Shown one piece after another: positions 25,065 through 33,254 of a DNA stretch of 64,000 nt. The position numbers and the translations under genes are program-made. The stretch lies in contig NZ_VOBR01000025.1 in the NCBI RefSeq assembly GCF_007845675.1, positions 77,939 through 141,938 of the forward strand. Reading direction: 5' to 3'. The notes beneath the pieces were generated by a model that searched no databases, was not told the DNA's origin, and saw only the letters and a list, made by a program, of their open reading frames with translations. Every line of letters starts with the position of its first letter. The first letter of the stretch is position 1. The DNA is from Lentzea tibetensis. GTDB lineage: Bacteria; Actinomycetota; Actinomycetes; Mycobacteriales; Pseudonocardiaceae.

Positions 25065-25733
25065 ATGCATGCCAAGGCCTCTTCACTGGTTCGCAAACTC
25101 GCCACGGGACTGACGCTGACTCTGGCGGCGCTCACCGTCACCGCGGGATTCGCCGGAACGACCGCACAGGCCGACGAGGCGGCCAAGCCGGTGCCGACCC
25201 GCGCGCAGATCGTCAACGCGGCCAACTGGAACCTCACGAACCCGCGGGGGTTCAAGACGTCGTGCACGAGTGGCGCGACGATCTACCAGAGCGTGCCGCA
25301 CAAGACCTCGCCGCGGTCGAACAACCTGAGCCGCAACGGGTCGAACGCCAACTGCAACATCTACAACGGCTACAACGGTGACGAGTGGTGCGGCCACTTC
25401 GTCCGCTTCATGTGGACGCTGGGCGGCGCGAACCCCAACCCGGCCGTGCCGTCGGGCTACCCCGGCTCGCAGAACTGGCTCAACGGCAGCCGCTTCCACG
25501 CGTTCAGCGCGGCTGGGGCGCTCCCGAAGGCCGGTGACGCGATCGTGTGGACGAACCGGGGCGCGGGCGGCGGCCACGTCGCGATCGTCACGTACGTGAA
25601 CACCTCGACCCGTGCGATCACGTGGATCGGCGGCAACGAGGGCGGCGAGAAGATCGTCGAGCACAGCGGCTACTGGCGGAACATGGGCGGCACGATGAGC
25701 GACAAGACGTTCCGCGGGTTCCGCAGCCTGTAG
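25065..25733 (+). CDS. Secreted CHAP-domain protein (222 aa)
   Basis: Signal peptide, residues 1-38 (VRKLATGLTLTLAALTVTAG, ending TTAQADEAA). A CHAP amidase/peptidase domain follows at about 95-215: catalytic Cys in DEWCGHFVRFMW and His in GGGHVAIVTYV. Extra Cys residues in TSCTSG and NANCNI could form disulfides. CHAP proteins hydrolyse peptidoglycan amide or peptide bonds, so this is a likely secreted wall hydrolase. ATG 25065 has GGAAAGGAAA just upstream. Head to head with the LAL regulator, which may control it. Confidence 0.85.
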   Translation: MHAKASSLVRKLATGLTLTLAALTVTAGFAGTTAQADEAAKPVPTRAQIVNAANWNLTNPRGFKTSCTSGATIYQSVPHKTSPRSNNLSRNGSNANCNIYNGYNGDEWCGHFVRFMWTLGGANPNPAVPSGYPGSQNWLNGSRFHAFSAAGALPKAGDAIVWTNRGAGGGHVAIVTYVNTSTRAITWIGGNEGGEKIVEHSGYWRNMGGTMSDKTFRGFRSL

Positions 25734-25753
25734 GCAGCAACGCACAAGGGGAG

Positions 25754-25792
25754 GGTGCAGGCGGTGTGCATCACGTGTGCACCGTCTGTGCA
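25754..25792 (+). promoter_or_regulatory. Four direct repeats of [GT]GTGCA at exact 11-bp period, SARP-type operator
   Basis: GGTGCA at 25754, and TGTGCA at 25765, 25776 and 25787. The last ends ten bases before TACGGT (25803-25808), a -10-like box eight bases before the SARP GTG start, which has no ribosome site. Hexamer or heptamer direct repeats at 11-bp period just upstream of -10 are the known DNA target layout of SARP regulators, so this is probably autoregulation plus a leaderless transcript. Confidence 0.7.
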
Positions 25793-25816
25793 TCGCCGCT
25801 GCTACGGTCCGCGACC

Positions 25817-27394
25817 GTGCGGTTTCGGGTACTCGGTTCGCTGGAAGTGCAGGCAGACGGCCTGTGCACGCCGCGGGGTCCCCGCAAGCAGAAGATCCTC
25901 GCGTCGCTGGTGCTCAACGCGGGGCGCGTGGTCACCGTCGACCAGCTGGTCGATGCGGTGTGGGAGCTGGACCCGCCCGCCACCGCGGCCCGGCAGATCC
26001 GCAACACCACGACCGAGCTGCGCCGCGACCTCGTCGCACAGGGCGCACCGGCGAGCGTGATCACCGCCGGCGGCCCCGGCTTCCTGCTCGACCTGACCGA
26101 CTGCTGGTCGGACGTCAGCGCGTTCGAGCAGCGCCTCGCCACCGCCCAGCACCTGACCGGCCCCGACGCACTGGTCGAGCTGTGCCACGCGCTCGCGCTG
26201 TGGCGCGGCCCCGCGTTGAACGGCCTGCGCAGCGAGCCGCTGCGGACCGCGGCCCGCGTGCTCGACGAGCGGCGGCTCACCGCGCTGGAACGCCGGTTCG
26301 GGCTGGAGATCGACCTGAACGGCGGCGCCGACGTGCTGGAGGAGGTGAGCGCAGTGGCCGAGCAGCACCCGTTCCGGGAAGGACTGGTCGCCCACCTCAT
26401 GCGCGCCCACTACCTCGCCGGCCGCCAGGCCGACGCGCTCGCCGCCTACCACCGGCTGCGCACGCTGCTCGACGAGGAACTGGGCGTCGAACCCGGCCAG
26501 CCGGTGCGCGACCTCTACGAACGCATCCTGCGCCAGGACCCCGCGCTCAGCGCCGCGCCCGCCGCCGAGCACCTGATCCCCCGCCAGCTGCCGCCCGCAC
26601 CGCGTGACCTGCGTGGACGTGCCGAGCTGGTGGAGCAGATCTCCGCCGACCTCACCGACGGCCCGGTCGTGCTGAGCGGGCCGGACGGTGCGGGCAAGTC
26701 GGCGCTCGCCGCACACGTCGCGCACCAGCTCGCGGCGCGCTACCCCGGCGGCCAGCTCTACGCGGACCTCTCGCACACCACCGCTTTCGACGTGCTCGGC
26801 CGTTTCCTGCGTGCGCTGGGCGTCGCTCCGTCCGACGTGCCCGCGGATGCGGACGAGCGGACGGCCACCTACCGGACGTTGCTCGCGTCCCGGCGTGTGC
26901 TCGTGCTGCTGGACGACGCCGCGTCCGCGCAGCAGATCCAGCCGCTGCTCCCCGGCTACCCCGGCTCGACGCTGCTGATCACGTCCCGGCGCTCGCTGGC
27001 GGCGTTGCGCGACGCCGCGCGCCACGTCGTTCCCGCGCTGGACGAACGCGATGCCGCCACCATGCTGCTCGACGCGGCCGGCAGTGAGGACGCGGCGAGC
27101 GCCTCGTTGTGCGGACGGCTGCCGCTCGCGTTGAGCGTCGTCGCGGGTCGGCTGGCCGCCGGTTCCGACCCGATCATCGCCCGGCTGCGCGACCGGCTGG
27201 TCGGCCAGCGCGCGTTGCTCGACGAGCTGACCGCCGGCGATCTCGACGCCGCGATCGCCGTCCCCGCAGCGCGCCTGCCCGCACCGGTCACCTGGCACGA
27301 CCAGCGCCGCAGTCGCCCTCCTCCGTGCGAGGCCGGGCGCGTGGCCGCCGAGCAGGGACCCCTCCCGAACGCGGCGCCCGACACTCAGCGGTGA
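25817..27394 (+). CDS. SARP-family regulator, short form with an abbreviated NB-ARC domain (525 aa)
   Basis: Winged helix at residues 1-95 (VRFRVLGSLEVQADG, PRGPRKQKILASLVLNAGRV), bacterial transcriptional activation domain at 100-240 (AVAEQHPFREGLVAHLMRAH, GVEPGQPVRDLYERIL), then an NB-ARC ATPase starting about 260 with Walker A GPDGAGKSALAA and Walker B RRVLVLLDD. The ATPase breaks off soon after LCGRLPLALSVVAGRLA, and the protein ends in a Pro/Arg-rich tail with no TPRs, so it is midway between small SARPs and AfsR. GTG 25817 is the conserved start, probably leaderless. Followed after 22 bp by a LuxR protein in the same operon. Targets are unknown; no biosynthetic cluster is adjacent. Confidence 0.88.
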   Translation: MRFRVLGSLEVQADGLCTPRGPRKQKILASLVLNAGRVVTVDQLVDAVWELDPPATAARQIRNTTTELRRDLVAQGAPASVITAGGPGFLLDLTDCWSDVSAFEQRLATAQHLTGPDALVELCHALALWRGPALNGLRSEPLRTAARVLDERRLTALERRFGLEIDLNGGADVLEEVSAVAEQHPFREGLVAHLMRAHYLAGRQADALAAYHRLRTLLDEELGVEPGQPVRDLYERILRQDPALSAAPAAEHLIPRQLPPAPRDLRGRAELVEQISADLTDGPVVLSGPDGAGKSALAAHVAHQLAARYPGGQLYADLSHTTAFDVLGRFLRALGVAPSDVPADADERTATYRTLLASRRVLVLLDDAASAQQIQPLLPGYPGSTLLITSRRSLAALRDAARHVVPALDERDAATMLLDAAGSEDAASASLCGRLPLALSVVAGRLAAGSDPIIARLRDRLVGQRALLDELTAGDLDAAIAVPAARLPAPVTWHDQRRSRPPPCEAGRVAAEQGPLPNAAPDTQR

Positions 27395-27416
27395 TCGCGT
27401 CTCGGAGGTGTTCAGG

Positions 27417-27989
27417 ATGATCACACCCCGCACAACGGCCGACAGCCTGCTCGCGGGCGCGCGGAACGAGGTGCTGGTGATGACCCGCCTGCCGGGCGCG
27501 ATGCGGCGGGTCGACCACCTGAACCTGCGCCGCGGCGTGCGCTACCGCGTCCTGTTGTCGCACGCCGCGCGCACCGACCTGGGGGTGCTCGCGCTGGCGG
27601 GCGCCGACGCGCGCACCGTGCCGTCCGTGCCGTCCGACGTGCTGGTCGTCGACGGCGCGCTGGCGCTGCTCCCGTCCGGGTCCGGCGTCGCGGTGCTGCG
27701 GCTGCGCGGCGTGGTCGCCACGGCCGTCGAGCTGTTCGAACGCGTGTGGCCGACCGGTGTGCCGCTGGAGTCCGGCTGCCCGGCTGAGCTCTGCACGCGC
27801 GAACGCGAGCTGTTGTCGTTGCTGTGCACGGGCAGCACGGACGAGTCGGCCGCCGCGCGGCTCGGCGTGTCCGTGCGCACCGTGCGGCGCATGGTGGCGG
27901 TGCTGATGGACCGGCTCGGGGCGCGCAGCAGGTTCCAGGCGGGTGTGCGGGCGGCGGACCGCGGCTGGCTGATGGAGCAGGCGGGGTGA
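27417..27989 (+). CDS. LuxR-type helix-turn-helix regulator (190 aa)
   Basis: Residues about 8-100 resemble the degenerate PLD-like ligand domain of actinobacterial TrmB/LuxR solo regulators (DSLLAGARNEVLVMTRLPGA, VRYRVLLSHAAR). The C-terminal helix-turn-helix LCTRERELLSLLCTGSTDES and GVSVRTVRRMVAVLMDRLGA is clear. ATG 27417 with GGAGG at 27404-27408. It follows the short SARP by 22 bp, so the two are probably co-expressed and might act on the same targets; that is inference. Confidence 0.82.
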   Translation: MITPRTTADSLLAGARNEVLVMTRLPGAMRRVDHLNLRRGVRYRVLLSHAARTDLGVLALAGADARTVPSVPSDVLVVDGALALLPSGSGVAVLRLRGVVATAVELFERVWPTGVPLESGCPAELCTRERELLSLLCTGSTDESAAARLGVSVRTVRRMVAVLMDRLGARSRFQAGVRAADRGWLMEQAG

Positions 27990-28057
27990 GGGCGGGCCGC
28001 ACGGGTGTGGGCCATGATGGTCCAGACCGCCGATCCTGACGAGGACGAGGTGAGCAC

Positions 28058-28870
28058 GTGGACCGGCCGAACTGGGCACCTGGGGACATCGACGCCACGA
28101 GCCCGAGCCCTGCTCGGATCTACGACTACTGGCTCGGCGGGGCGCACAACTTCGCCGTCGACCGGGAGGTCGGGGCCAAGGCGCTCGAGACGATGCCCGA
28201 GCTGCGGCACGTGATCCGGACCAACCGGAGCTTCCTGCGGCGGGTGGTGAACCACCTGCTCGCGGCCGGGGTGCGGCAGTTCCTCGACCTCGGGTCCGGC
28301 ATTCCCACGGTGGGGAACGTCCACGAGATCGCGCTGCAGACCGATCCGGACGCGCGCGTCGTTTACGTCGACATCGACCCCGTCGCGGTGGCGCACAGCC
28401 GGACGATCCTCGTCGACCATCCTCAGGTCAACGTGGTGCAGAAGGACATCCGCGACGTGGACTCGGTGCTGCGCGCGCCCGAGGTGACCGGGACGCTCGA
28501 CTTCGACCAGCCGATCGCGGTGCTGATGATCGCGCTGCTGCACTTCGTGCCGGACTCGGACGAGCCGCGCAAGATCGTGGGCGGGTACCGCAACGGGTTG
28601 CCGTCCGGCAGCTACCTGGCGATCTCGCAGGGCGGGTTCGAGGACGGGGACGAGTCCGCCGGTGCTCGCGAGGCCCGTGAGCACTACAGCCGTCAGGTCA
28701 CGCAGATGTCGTTCCGCAGCAGCGCGGAGATCACGGCGTTCTTCGAGGGGTTCGAGCTCGTCGAACCCGGCGTGACGCGGCTGCCGCTGTGGCACCCCGA
28801 GTCGCTGGACGACGTGGGCGAGGACGCCCACCGGTTCAACGGGTTCGGTGCCGTGGGCCGCAAGCCGTAG
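28058..28870 (+). CDS. S-adenosyl methyltransferase, DUF574 family (270 aa)
   Basis: Typical start of the family: NWAPGDIDATSPSPARIYDY then WLGGAHNFAVDREVG. The SAM-binding region is FLDLGSGIPTVGNVHEIA (about residues 73-90), with acidic YVDIDPVAVAHS as motif II and QKDIRDV as motif III. The family is much expanded in actinomycetes and almost entirely uncharacterised. GTG 28058 has GAGG about ten bases upstream. It stands alone between a LuxR gene and an FHA gene. Confidence 0.9.
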   Translation: MDRPNWAPGDIDATSPSPARIYDYWLGGAHNFAVDREVGAKALETMPELRHVIRTNRSFLRRVVNHLLAAGVRQFLDLGSGIPTVGNVHEIALQTDPDARVVYVDIDPVAVAHSRTILVDHPQVNVVQKDIRDVDSVLRAPEVTGTLDFDQPIAVLMIALLHFVPDSDEPRKIVGGYRNGLPSGSYLAISQGGFEDGDESAGAREAREHYSRQVTQMSFRSSAEITAFFEGFELVEPGVTRLPLWHPESLDDVGEDAHRFNGFGAVGRKP

Positions 28871-28966
28871 CCGGCTCGGAAGCCGCACCGCCGAGCACCG
28901 TCCGGGAGGGGTCCCGCGCGACCCCGGTCAGACTGGTCCGGCACCGCGACTTCGAGAGGAGCCGGC

Positions 28967-29722
28967 ATGAACCACGAGAGCCTGGCGCGCGGCGTGCCCG
29001 GCACCGCACCGGGTGCGGTGGTCGCGCTCGCCGTCACCGGGCAGATCAGCGTGGACCCGGTGGAGGGCAGGACGATCCGCTTCGGCCGCAACCGCCCCGA
29101 GGTGGACATCTGCGTCGGCGAGACCGACCTGCGGGTCAGCCGCCAGCACGGCGTGCTCACCCGCCGCAGCGGCCACTGGTGGGTCAGCAACACCGGGCAG
29201 CTGCCGATCCGGTTGCCGAAGACCCGGCTGCTGTTCAGGGACGAGGAGCCGGTGCCGCTGCCGGACGGCTACTCGCCGCTGTTCGTCCGCGGCTCCCACG
29301 ACCGCGAGCACCTGCTGGAGGTGTACGTGGCCGGTGAGGACGGCGGCAGGCCCGCGATGCGGCACAGCGCGGTGACGCAGCCGCCGAAGCGGTGGCGGCT
29401 CACCGAGGACGAGCGGCTGCTGCTCGTGGCGCTCGGCAGGCGCTACCTGCTGCACGAGTCGAACCCGCAACCGGTTGCGCGCCAGCAGGTCGCGGAGATG
29501 ATGGCCGAGCTGCAACCGGACAGCACGTGGGGCATCAAGCGGGTCGAGCACATGATCGCGGACGTGCGGGCCCGGCTCTCCGCGGCGGGCGTGCACGGGT
29601 TGCTGCGCGAGGAGGTCGGCGAGCCCGTCGGCAACGCGCTCAACGACAACCTGCTCAAGGAGCTCGTGCTGTCGACCACGCTGGTGCCGCCGGATCTCGC
29701 ACTGCTCGACGAGCTGTACTGA
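28967..29722 (+). CDS. FHA-domain protein (251 aa)
   Basis: FHA phosphothreonine-binding domain at about residues 25-110: RTIRFGRNRPEVDIC, then the conserved DLRVSRQHGVLTRRSGHWWV (SxxH motif as SRQH) and NTGQLPIRL. The C-terminal half (TEDERLLLVALGRRYL, DSTWGIKRVEHMIADVRARL) looks helical, like a small DNA- or protein-binding module, and is not assigned. Binding a Thr-phosphorylated partner of a Hanks kinase is the expected role; a kinase gene is in the window at 9335-11062 but not adjacent. ATG 28967 with GAGAGGAG six bases upstream. The stop abuts the convergent MFS gene. Confidence 0.87.
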   Translation: MNHESLARGVPGTAPGAVVALAVTGQISVDPVEGRTIRFGRNRPEVDICVGETDLRVSRQHGVLTRRSGHWWVSNTGQLPIRLPKTRLLFRDEEPVPLPDGYSPLFVRGSHDREHLLEVYVAGEDGGRPAMRHSAVTQPPKRWRLTEDERLLLVALGRRYLLHESNPQPVARQQVAEMMAELQPDSTWGIKRVEHMIADVRARLSAAGVHGLLREEVGEPVGNALNDNLLKELVLSTTLVPPDLALLDELY

Positions 29723-30937
29723 TCACCGCCGGTCCATGCCCACCACCATGGCGGGCGTGAACGTCCGCAGGAACGGGACGACCAGCAGCGCGGTGGCGAC
29801 CGCGAAGACGCCGAACGCGAGCCGGTAGCCGAACCACTCGGCCAGCAGTCCGACGACCGCCGCACCGATCGGCAACGCGCCCCAGCTGAACAGCTTGGCC
29901 GCGGCAGTGAACCGGCCCATCATCTCGGCGGGCACCAGCTGCTGGGCGATCGTGCGCGCGTTGACCGACCACAAAGTACCGCCGAGCCCGCCGAGGAACG
30001 CCGCGAACGCCACCGCGACCAGGTTCCCGGTGACCACCGGCACGGCCACCATCGCGAGCGTGCCGACGATGTCGGCGAACATGACGGCACGCCGCCCGAA
30101 CACCCGGTTCAGCGTCGTCACGCTCACCGCCCCGACCAGCCCGCCGACGCCCAGCGCGCTGAGCAGCACGCCGTAGCCCTCGGCGTCCATCCCCATCGCG
30201 CCGGTCGCGACCAGCGGCATCAGCGCCAGCCACGCGCCCCAGCACGCGCACAGCACGGTCAGCACCAGCGCCATCAGCCGCAGCACGTCGTTGCGCCACA
30301 ACAGCTTCAGGCCCTCGGCGATGTCCGCGTGCACCGAAACCGGCTCGGCGGTGGCACGTGCCACGCGGAACCGTCCGACCAGGAACAGCAGCACGACGAC
30401 GCCGAGCACGTAGCCGGCGGCCGTGGCACCGAGCGCGACCGACGCACCGGCCGCGACGAGCAGACCGCCGACGAACGGACCGCAGAACTCGTTGCAGACG
30501 GTCTCCGCACCCGTCATCCACGCATTGGCCCGCTCCCGGCCGGCGGGCGCGATGGCGTCGGGCAGGAGCGCGGACGCCGCGGTCAGCGCGATCACCTCGG
30601 CGACGCCGAGCGTCGCGCCGCTGAGGTACAGGAGCCCGAGGCTGGGCGCGCCGACGCACAGCAGCCCGACGATGACCGCGAGGCGCATGCCGTTCGCGAC
30701 CCACAGCAGCACGCGCCGGTCGACCCGGTCGACGAGCACGCCGACGTGCAGCGCGACCAGCAGCCACGGCAGCGTCAGCGTCAGCGAGACGCCCGAGATC
30801 TGCAGCGGTGAGCTGGTCAGCGCGGTCGCCATCAGCGGCAGCGCCACCTTGGTGACGCCGTCCGCGAGGTTCGTGACGGCCGTGAACGCCACCAGCACGG
30901 CGGTGTTCCTGCTCGTCGTGTCGACGACTGCGGTCAT
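29723..30937 (-). CDS. MFS transporter (404 aa)
   Basis: About twelve membrane helices in two halves. N-terminal AFTAVTNLADGVTKVALPLM, then the motif A-like loop VGVLVDRVDRRVLLW between helices 2 and 3, and a mid loop after helix 6 (RFRVARATAEPVSVHADIAE). This pattern is that of MFS exporters of the multidrug or macrolide type (MefA-like DHA3 group). ATG 30937 with GGGGAG just upstream. Divergent from a CGNR zinc-finger protein, with a palindrome between, suggesting regulated efflux. Confidence 0.9.
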   Translation of the reverse strand: MTAVVDTTSRNTAVLVAFTAVTNLADGVTKVALPLMATALTSSPLQISGVSLTLTLPWLLVALHVGVLVDRVDRRVLLWVANGMRLAVIVGLLCVGAPSLGLLYLSGATLGVAEVIALTAASALLPDAIAPAGRERANAWMTGAETVCNEFCGPFVGGLLVAAGASVALGATAAGYVLGVVVLLFLVGRFRVARATAEPVSVHADIAEGLKLLWRNDVLRLMALVLTVLCACWGAWLALMPLVATGAMGMDAEGYGVLLSALGVGGLVGAVSVTTLNRVFGRRAVMFADIVGTLAMVAVPVVTGNLVAVAFAAFLGGLGGTLWSVNARTIAQQLVPAEMMGRFTAAAKLFSWGALPIGAAVVGLLAEWFGYRLAFGVFAVATALLVVPFLRTFTPAMVVGMDRR

Positions 30938-30964
30938 TCGCTCCCCAAACCGTCTAAAGCGATA

Positions 30965-30977
30965 GCCGGTTACCGGC
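30965..30977. promoter_or_regulatory. Palindromic operator candidate between MFS and CGNR genes
   Basis: GCCGGTTACCGGC is a perfect 13-bp palindrome, 27 bp upstream of the MFS start and 50 bp upstream of the CGNR start. Related half-site sequences GATAGCCG recur at 30961 and 30987 and GATTAGCCGG at 31011. TACGAT at 30984-30989 could be the -10 box of the CGNR gene. Confidence 0.5.
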
Positions 30978-31027
30978 AGGATGTACGATAGCCGACGTAA
31001 CCATCAAACGGATTAGCCGGTGAGCAG

Positions 31028-31534
31028 ATGATCGAGCCCTCAGCCGAGGCGAAGCTGGTCGAGGCGTTCGCCAACACCGTCGACCTCGAGGACGAGACCG
31101 ACGCGCTGGCCACGGCCGCGGACGCCACGACGTGGCTGCGGACCAGTGGCCTGATCGGCGACCGGGTACGGCTCGGCGATGACGATCACGGCAAGCTGCT
31201 CGGCCTGCGGACCGGGCTGCGCGCGGCGCTCGCTGGCGTTCCCGAAGCTGGCGTGCTCGACGAGTTGCCGGTGCTCGTGAGCTTCAGCGGCCGCGTGCTG
31301 ACGCCGTCACCCGCGCTCTCCCCCGTGCACCGCGCGCTGGCCGAACTGGCGATCGCGTGGTCGGCGCTCGTGGTGACCGGCGAGGCGCAGCGGCTGAAGC
31401 GCTGCGCGGACGACACCTGCGGCTGGGTGTTCTGGGACGTCTCGCGCAACCACAGCAGGCGCTGGTGCACCATGCGCGTGTGCGGGAACCGGGCGAAGGC
31501 GCGGGCCTACTCGGCCCGGCAGAAGGGCCACTGA
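31028..31534 (+). CDS. CGNR zinc-finger protein with ABATE domain (168 aa)
   Basis: The N-terminal two thirds form the ABATE-like helical domain (AKLVEAFANTVDLEDETDAL). The C-terminus has the CGNR zinc finger: RCADDTCGWVFWDVSRNHSR then RWCTMRVCGNRAKARAY, with four Cys at CADDTC and WCTMRVC. These proteins are thought to be DNA-binding regulators. Placed divergently to an MFS exporter with a palindromic spacer, it is probably its regulator. ATG 31028; the ribosome site (GGTGAG) is modest. Confidence 0.9.
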   Translation: MIEPSAEAKLVEAFANTVDLEDETDALATAADATTWLRTSGLIGDRVRLGDDDHGKLLGLRTGLRAALAGVPEAGVLDELPVLVSFSGRVLTPSPALSPVHRALAELAIAWSALVVTGEAQRLKRCADDTCGWVFWDVSRNHSRRWCTMRVCGNRAKARAYSARQKGH

Positions 31535-31647
31535 GCACGGGACCTGTGGGCCGTCCGGAAAGGACCCTCGGCGGGACCTCGGTCCCTGGAGCCGGACGGC
31601 GGGCACCCGCACAGTGGAGGCACACGCCGCCGAACGGAAGGCATTCC

Positions 31648-31923
31648 GTGCCTCGCACCGCCGCTCGCTGCTCCGCCATCCGCGTGACCCGCTACTTCGA
31701 CGAGGTCGTCGACCAGCTCGTCCGCTCCGGCATCAGCGTCGACTCCGTCGCCATCGACCTCTCTCCCGCCGAGCCGATGCGCGGCCAGCTCATGACCGGC
31801 CGCGGCCCCGTGCTGCGGTGGCGCGAGGACCTCGGGTGGACCTCCGGCACGCGCTCGGCGGGCCCGGCCGCGCACCCCGATGAGGTCGCCCGGCTGCTCG
31901 AAGCGGCCCTCGAAACGGCCTGA
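31648..31923 (+). CDS. Small conserved actinobacterial protein, DUF6292-like (91 aa)
   Basis: Single small domain: VTRYFDEVVDQLVRSGISVD, then VAIDLSPAEPMRGQLMT and PVLRWREDLGWTSG. The pattern of a first helix, a strand pair and an RWxExxGW segment resembles DUF6292 proteins of Pseudonocardiaceae, from memory and without a search. No signal peptide, no catalytic motif. GTG 31648 has GGAAGG seven bases upstream. Its stop lies three bases from that of the convergent patatin gene. Confidence 0.65.
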   Translation: MPRTAARCSAIRVTRYFDEVVDQLVRSGISVDSVAIDLSPAEPMRGQLMTGRGPVLRWREDLGWTSGTRSAGPAAHPDEVARLLEAALETA

Positions 31924-31926
31924 GCG

Positions 31927-32748
31927 TCACGAATGCCGGTGCGCCCCAACGGGGTCCGCGCCCGCCGCCAGCCACTCCCGCGTCTGCTCCCGCGCCCGGT
32001 CGATCAGCTCGCGGGACTGGCTGAAGTCCGCGGGTGACGTGTGCAGCGGGCACAGCGTCGGCACCACCCGCAGGGTGACCGCGTCGGCGTACCGCTCGAC
32101 GTCGAGCGCGAGCCGGTGGTTCACCAGCAACGTCAACGCCTGCAACGCCATCCCCAGCGCGCTGGACGGCGGTGCGGGCAGCGCGCACGCGTAGCCGGTC
32201 GGCAGCACCCACACCGGGTCCGCGCCGAGCGCCACCGCGTGCGAGACGGGCGTGTTGTTCACCGCGCCACCGTCGACCAGGTGGCGGTCGTCGATGAGCA
32301 CCGGCGGGAACACGCCGGGCACCGCGGTGCTGGCGAGCACCGCCTCGATCGCGTCGCCGGTGGAGAGCAGCACCTCGGCGCCGGAGAGCACGTCGGCCGC
32401 ACCCACGTGCACTCCGATCACGGCGTCCTCCAGGCGCTCGTACGACAGGTTCCGCCGCAGCAGCCTGCGCAGCCCGGTGTTCGGCACCAGGTGGTCGCGC
32501 AGTCCGACGAACCCCAGCAGCCCGCGCACCGGGCGGATCGGGAAGATGTCGTTGCGGGACAACGAGTTCCACACCTCGATGAGCCCGCCGACCGCGGCGC
32601 CCGATCCCAGCCAGGCGGCGTTCACCGCACCGACCGAGGTACCGACGACCAGGTCCGGCCGCACGTCCGCGTCCTCCAGCGCGGCCAGCATGCCGACCTC
32701 GACCGCACCGAGACTGCCTCCACCGGCGAGCACGAACGCGGTCGTCAT
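31927..32748 (-). CDS. Patatin-like phospholipase (273 aa)
   Basis: Lipid acyl hydrolase with a Ser-Asp dyad. Oxyanion loop GGGSLGAVEVGML (residues 8-20), nucleophile GTSVGAVNAAW (Ser about 40), and catalytic Asp in LVDGGAVNNTP (about 155). Length is short, matching the bacterial single-domain patatins. No signal peptide is visible. ATG 32748 begins right at the conserved strand (TTAFVLAGGGS); a longer frame upstream is not conserved. Substrate unknown. Confidence 0.92.
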   Translation of the reverse strand: MTTAFVLAGGGSLGAVEVGMLAALEDADVRPDLVVGTSVGAVNAAWLGSGAAVGGLIEVWNSLSRNDIFPIRPVRGLLGFVGLRDHLVPNTGLRRLLRRNLSYERLEDAVIGVHVGAADVLSGAEVLLSTGDAIEAVLASTAVPGVFPPVLIDDRHLVDGGAVNNTPVSHAVALGADPVWVLPTGYACALPAPPSSALGMALQALTLLVNHRLALDVERYADAVTLRVVPTLCPLHTSPADFSQSRELIDRAREQTREWLAAGADPVGAHRHS

Positions 32749-32795
32749 GACCGCAGTATTCGCTGCCACGCGGGTGCACGGCGAGTGGCCGTTTT

Positions 32796-33254
32796 TCAGC
32801 GGTGGGACAGCTCCTGCGCCTCGGCGGCCTCCGCGCCGTGGACGACGACGGCCCAGATCACGACGACGCACAGTGCGATCACTATCGTCGACCAGATCGG
32901 GTGCACGGTGACGAACGCCAGCTGCGCGACCGCGTTCACGACCGCCAGCAGCACCGCGACCACCCGCGCCCACGCCGCACCGGAGAACAGCGCGATCCCG
33001 GCGAGCGCCACCAGAACGCCGAGCAGCAGCGTGATCCAGCCCCACCCGGTCAGATCGAACACGAGCAGTGACCCCGGCGCCGCGACGTAAACGTCGCTGC
33101 GGAACAACGCGACCAGGCCCTCGATCGCGTTGAACGAGCCCATGACGATCATCATGACGCCCGCGAACCAGATCCAGCCCACCCACGCCGTGACGTCACG
33201 ACCGCGAACCGGGCTGTCCCACTGGTTCCTGCGGCGATGTTCCTCCTCGACCAT
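32796..33254 (-). CDS. Four-helix membrane protein, DUF7144-like (152 aa)
   Basis: Four predicted membrane helices: VGWIWFAGVMMIVMGSFNAI, then LTGWGWITLLLGVLVALAGI, WARVVAVLLAVVNAVAQLAF and STIVIALCVVVIWAVVVHG. The first-helix pattern W..FAG.MMI..G.FN.IEGL.AL matches the actinobacterial DUF7144 membrane proteins. ATG 33254 is chosen for GGAGG five bases upstream. The start lies 59 bp inside the end of the upstream coiled-coil gene, so the two are in one operon and translation may be coupled. Confidence 0.8.
   Translation of the reverse strand: MVEEEHRRRNQWDSPVRGRDVTAWVGWIWFAGVMMIVMGSFNAIEGLVALFRSDVYVAAPGSLLVFDLTGWGWITLLLGVLVALAGIALFSGAAWARVVAVLLAVVNAVAQLAFVTVHPIWSTIVIALCVVVIWAVVVHGAEAAEAQELSHR

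Noticed and set aside
24987-25070. LAL regulator start at ATG 25070
   Set aside because: It overlaps the divergent CHAP start and ribosome site; the extra 28 residues look unlike the conserved N-terminus.
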